This document shows, piece after piece, positions 4,344 to 5,016 of a stretch of 5,016 bases of DNA. A model generated the notes under the pieces. It was given only the letters and a program-made list of their open reading frames with translations, searched no databases and had not been told where the DNA came from. Position 1 is the stretch's first letter. The number at the start of each line of letters is the position of its first letter. Both the position numbers and the translations under genes were made by a program. The DNA lies in NCBI GenBank assembly GCA_001778355.1, contig MFGS01000149.1:1121-6136 (forward strand), given 5' to 3'. Source of the stretch: Candidatus Firestonebacteria bacterium RIFOXYA2_FULL_40_8 (GTDB lineage Bacteria; Oederibacteriota; D2-FULL-39-29).

Positions 4344-5016
4344 ATGGGTCTGCGAGCGGGGATGTTTTATGTCTTATTTATTCTTCTTAATTCTGCTATT
4401 CCTGTATATGCTTTGGATGAGTCCGAACCGCCCATTACTCTTTTTGAGGAGTTTAAGCAGAATAATAAGATAGATGAGATTATAATTAAAGAACTGAAAG
4501 GACGGAAGATACCTCCTTCTGAGAGCTGCACTGATGAAGTGTTTATCCGGCGGGTGTTTCTTGACACGATTGGCACTCTTCCTCAGCCGCAGGAAGTCAG
4601 GAATTTCCTTTCCGATAAAAATCCGAAGAAAAGAACAAAACTCATAGACCGATTGCTCCTCCGGAATGAATTTGCGGATTACTGGACGATGAAATGGGGG
4701 GATTTGCTCCGCATCAAGGCGGAGTTCCCGAGCAACCTCTGGCCGAACGCGGCGCAGGCGTACACCAGGTGGGTGCACGACAGTATCCAAAATAATATAC
4801 CGTACGATAAATTTGTAAGAGAGCTTTTGACTTCGAGCGGAAGTAATTTTCGGGACCCGCCTGTTAATTTTTACCGAGCTTTCCAGCAGAGAACTCCGGA
4901 ACTTATAGCGGAAAACGCCGTAATTCTTTTTATGGGGTTCAGATTAAAAGATTCAGGGCTTGAAGAAGAAAAGATACTGGGACTCGAAGCATTTTTTACC
5001 AAAGTGGGTTTTAAAT
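4344..5016 (+). CDS. Secreted DUF1549 (PSCyt2) domain protein, 3' end missing
   Basis: The frame is open from ATG 4344 to the window edge (224 full codons). Residues 1-23 are a signal peptide: a short charged start, a hydrophobic core (GMFYVLFILLNSAIPV) and a VYA-LD type I cleavage site. From about residue 41 the sequence follows the DUF1549 pattern: IDEIIIKELKGRKIPPSESCTDEVFIRR, the LDTIGTLPQPQEVRNFL helix-turn segment, RTKLIDRLLLRNEFADYWTMKWGDLLR, and IPYDKFVRELLTSSGSNFRDPPVNFYRA, then the LFMGFRL stretch near 195-201. The family is abundant in Planctomycetes and relatives, is usually followed by a DUF1553 domain in the same or the next protein and by DUF1501 proteins, and is thought to act in extracytoplasmic polysaccharide or sulfated-glycan use, without a proven reaction. 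The haem-binding PSCyt1 domain that often comes first in this family is absent: only about 18 residues separate the signal peptide from DUF1549, and no CxxCH motif is visible. The rest of the protein lies outside the window. Confidence 0.85.
   Translation, partial: MGLRAGMFYVLFILLNSAIPVYALDESEPPITLFEEFKQNNKIDEIIIKELKGRKIPPSESCTDEVFIRRVFLDTIGTLPQPQEVRNFLSDKNPKKRTKLIDRLLLRNEFADYWTMKWGDLLRIKAEFPSNLWPNAAQAYTRWVHDSIQNNIPYDKFVRELLTSSGSNFRDPPVNFYRAFQQRTPELIAENAVILFMGFRLKDSGLEEEKILGLEAFFTKVGFK

Noticed and set aside
4374..4790. 138-residue open frame on the minus strand near the right edge
   Set aside because: The plus strand there carries a clear DUF1549 protein with a signal peptide; the minus-strand product is basic and featureless.

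Overview
The window looks like a piece of a bacterial chromosome, most likely from a planctomycete or another member of the PVC group. The main clue is the gene at the right edge, a secreted DUF1549 (PSCyt2) protein, a family heavily concentrated in Planctomycetes, Verrucomicrobia and relatives. The dispersed TGTCATCCTGAG-type palindrome in the last intergenic region is common in several environmental phyla and does not narrow this. Base composition is moderate and uneven: a sampled 60 bases at 601-660 has 30 G/C, while 1921-1980 has only 18, so the genes around 1000-2700 are clearly more AT-rich than their neighbours. All convincing genes are on the + strand.

Left part (2-2716): the 3' part of an SPFH/band-7 (prohibitin/stomatin-like) protein with a long Ala/Gln/Lys/Glu-rich coiled-coil tail; an imperfect hairpin just after its stop; a 157-residue single-pass membrane protein of unknown function; and a 400-residue membrane-anchored protein with a BamE/SmpA-like segment and a C-terminal DxDxDG motif of the FG-GAP/VCBS or EF-hand-like kind.

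Central part (2717-4045): a compact hicBA-type toxin-antitoxin pair with its own consensus sigma70 promoter (TTGACA, 17-base spacer, TATAAT), followed without a gap by an alpha/beta hydrolase. The first 23 bases around the hydrolase start codon occur twice, once at the real start (3301-3323) and once just before the toxin-antitoxin promoter (2731-2753), with one mismatch. The upstream copy has a good ribosome binding site and lies 15 bases after the preceding stop codon. The simplest reading is that the hydrolase once followed the 400-residue gene directly, and that a 570-base hicBA block then entered its 5' end, duplicating the first seven codons and so keeping the gene intact. The hydrolase would now be transcribed at least partly from the toxin-antitoxin promoter. 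This is the most interesting observation in the window.

Right part (4046-5016): about 300 bases without a gene, holding an 89-base MITE/REP-like palindrome and a possible -10 box, then the 5' part of the secreted DUF1549 gene, which runs off the window. No RNA genes, CRISPR arrays, transposase genes or convincing intrinsic terminators were seen.
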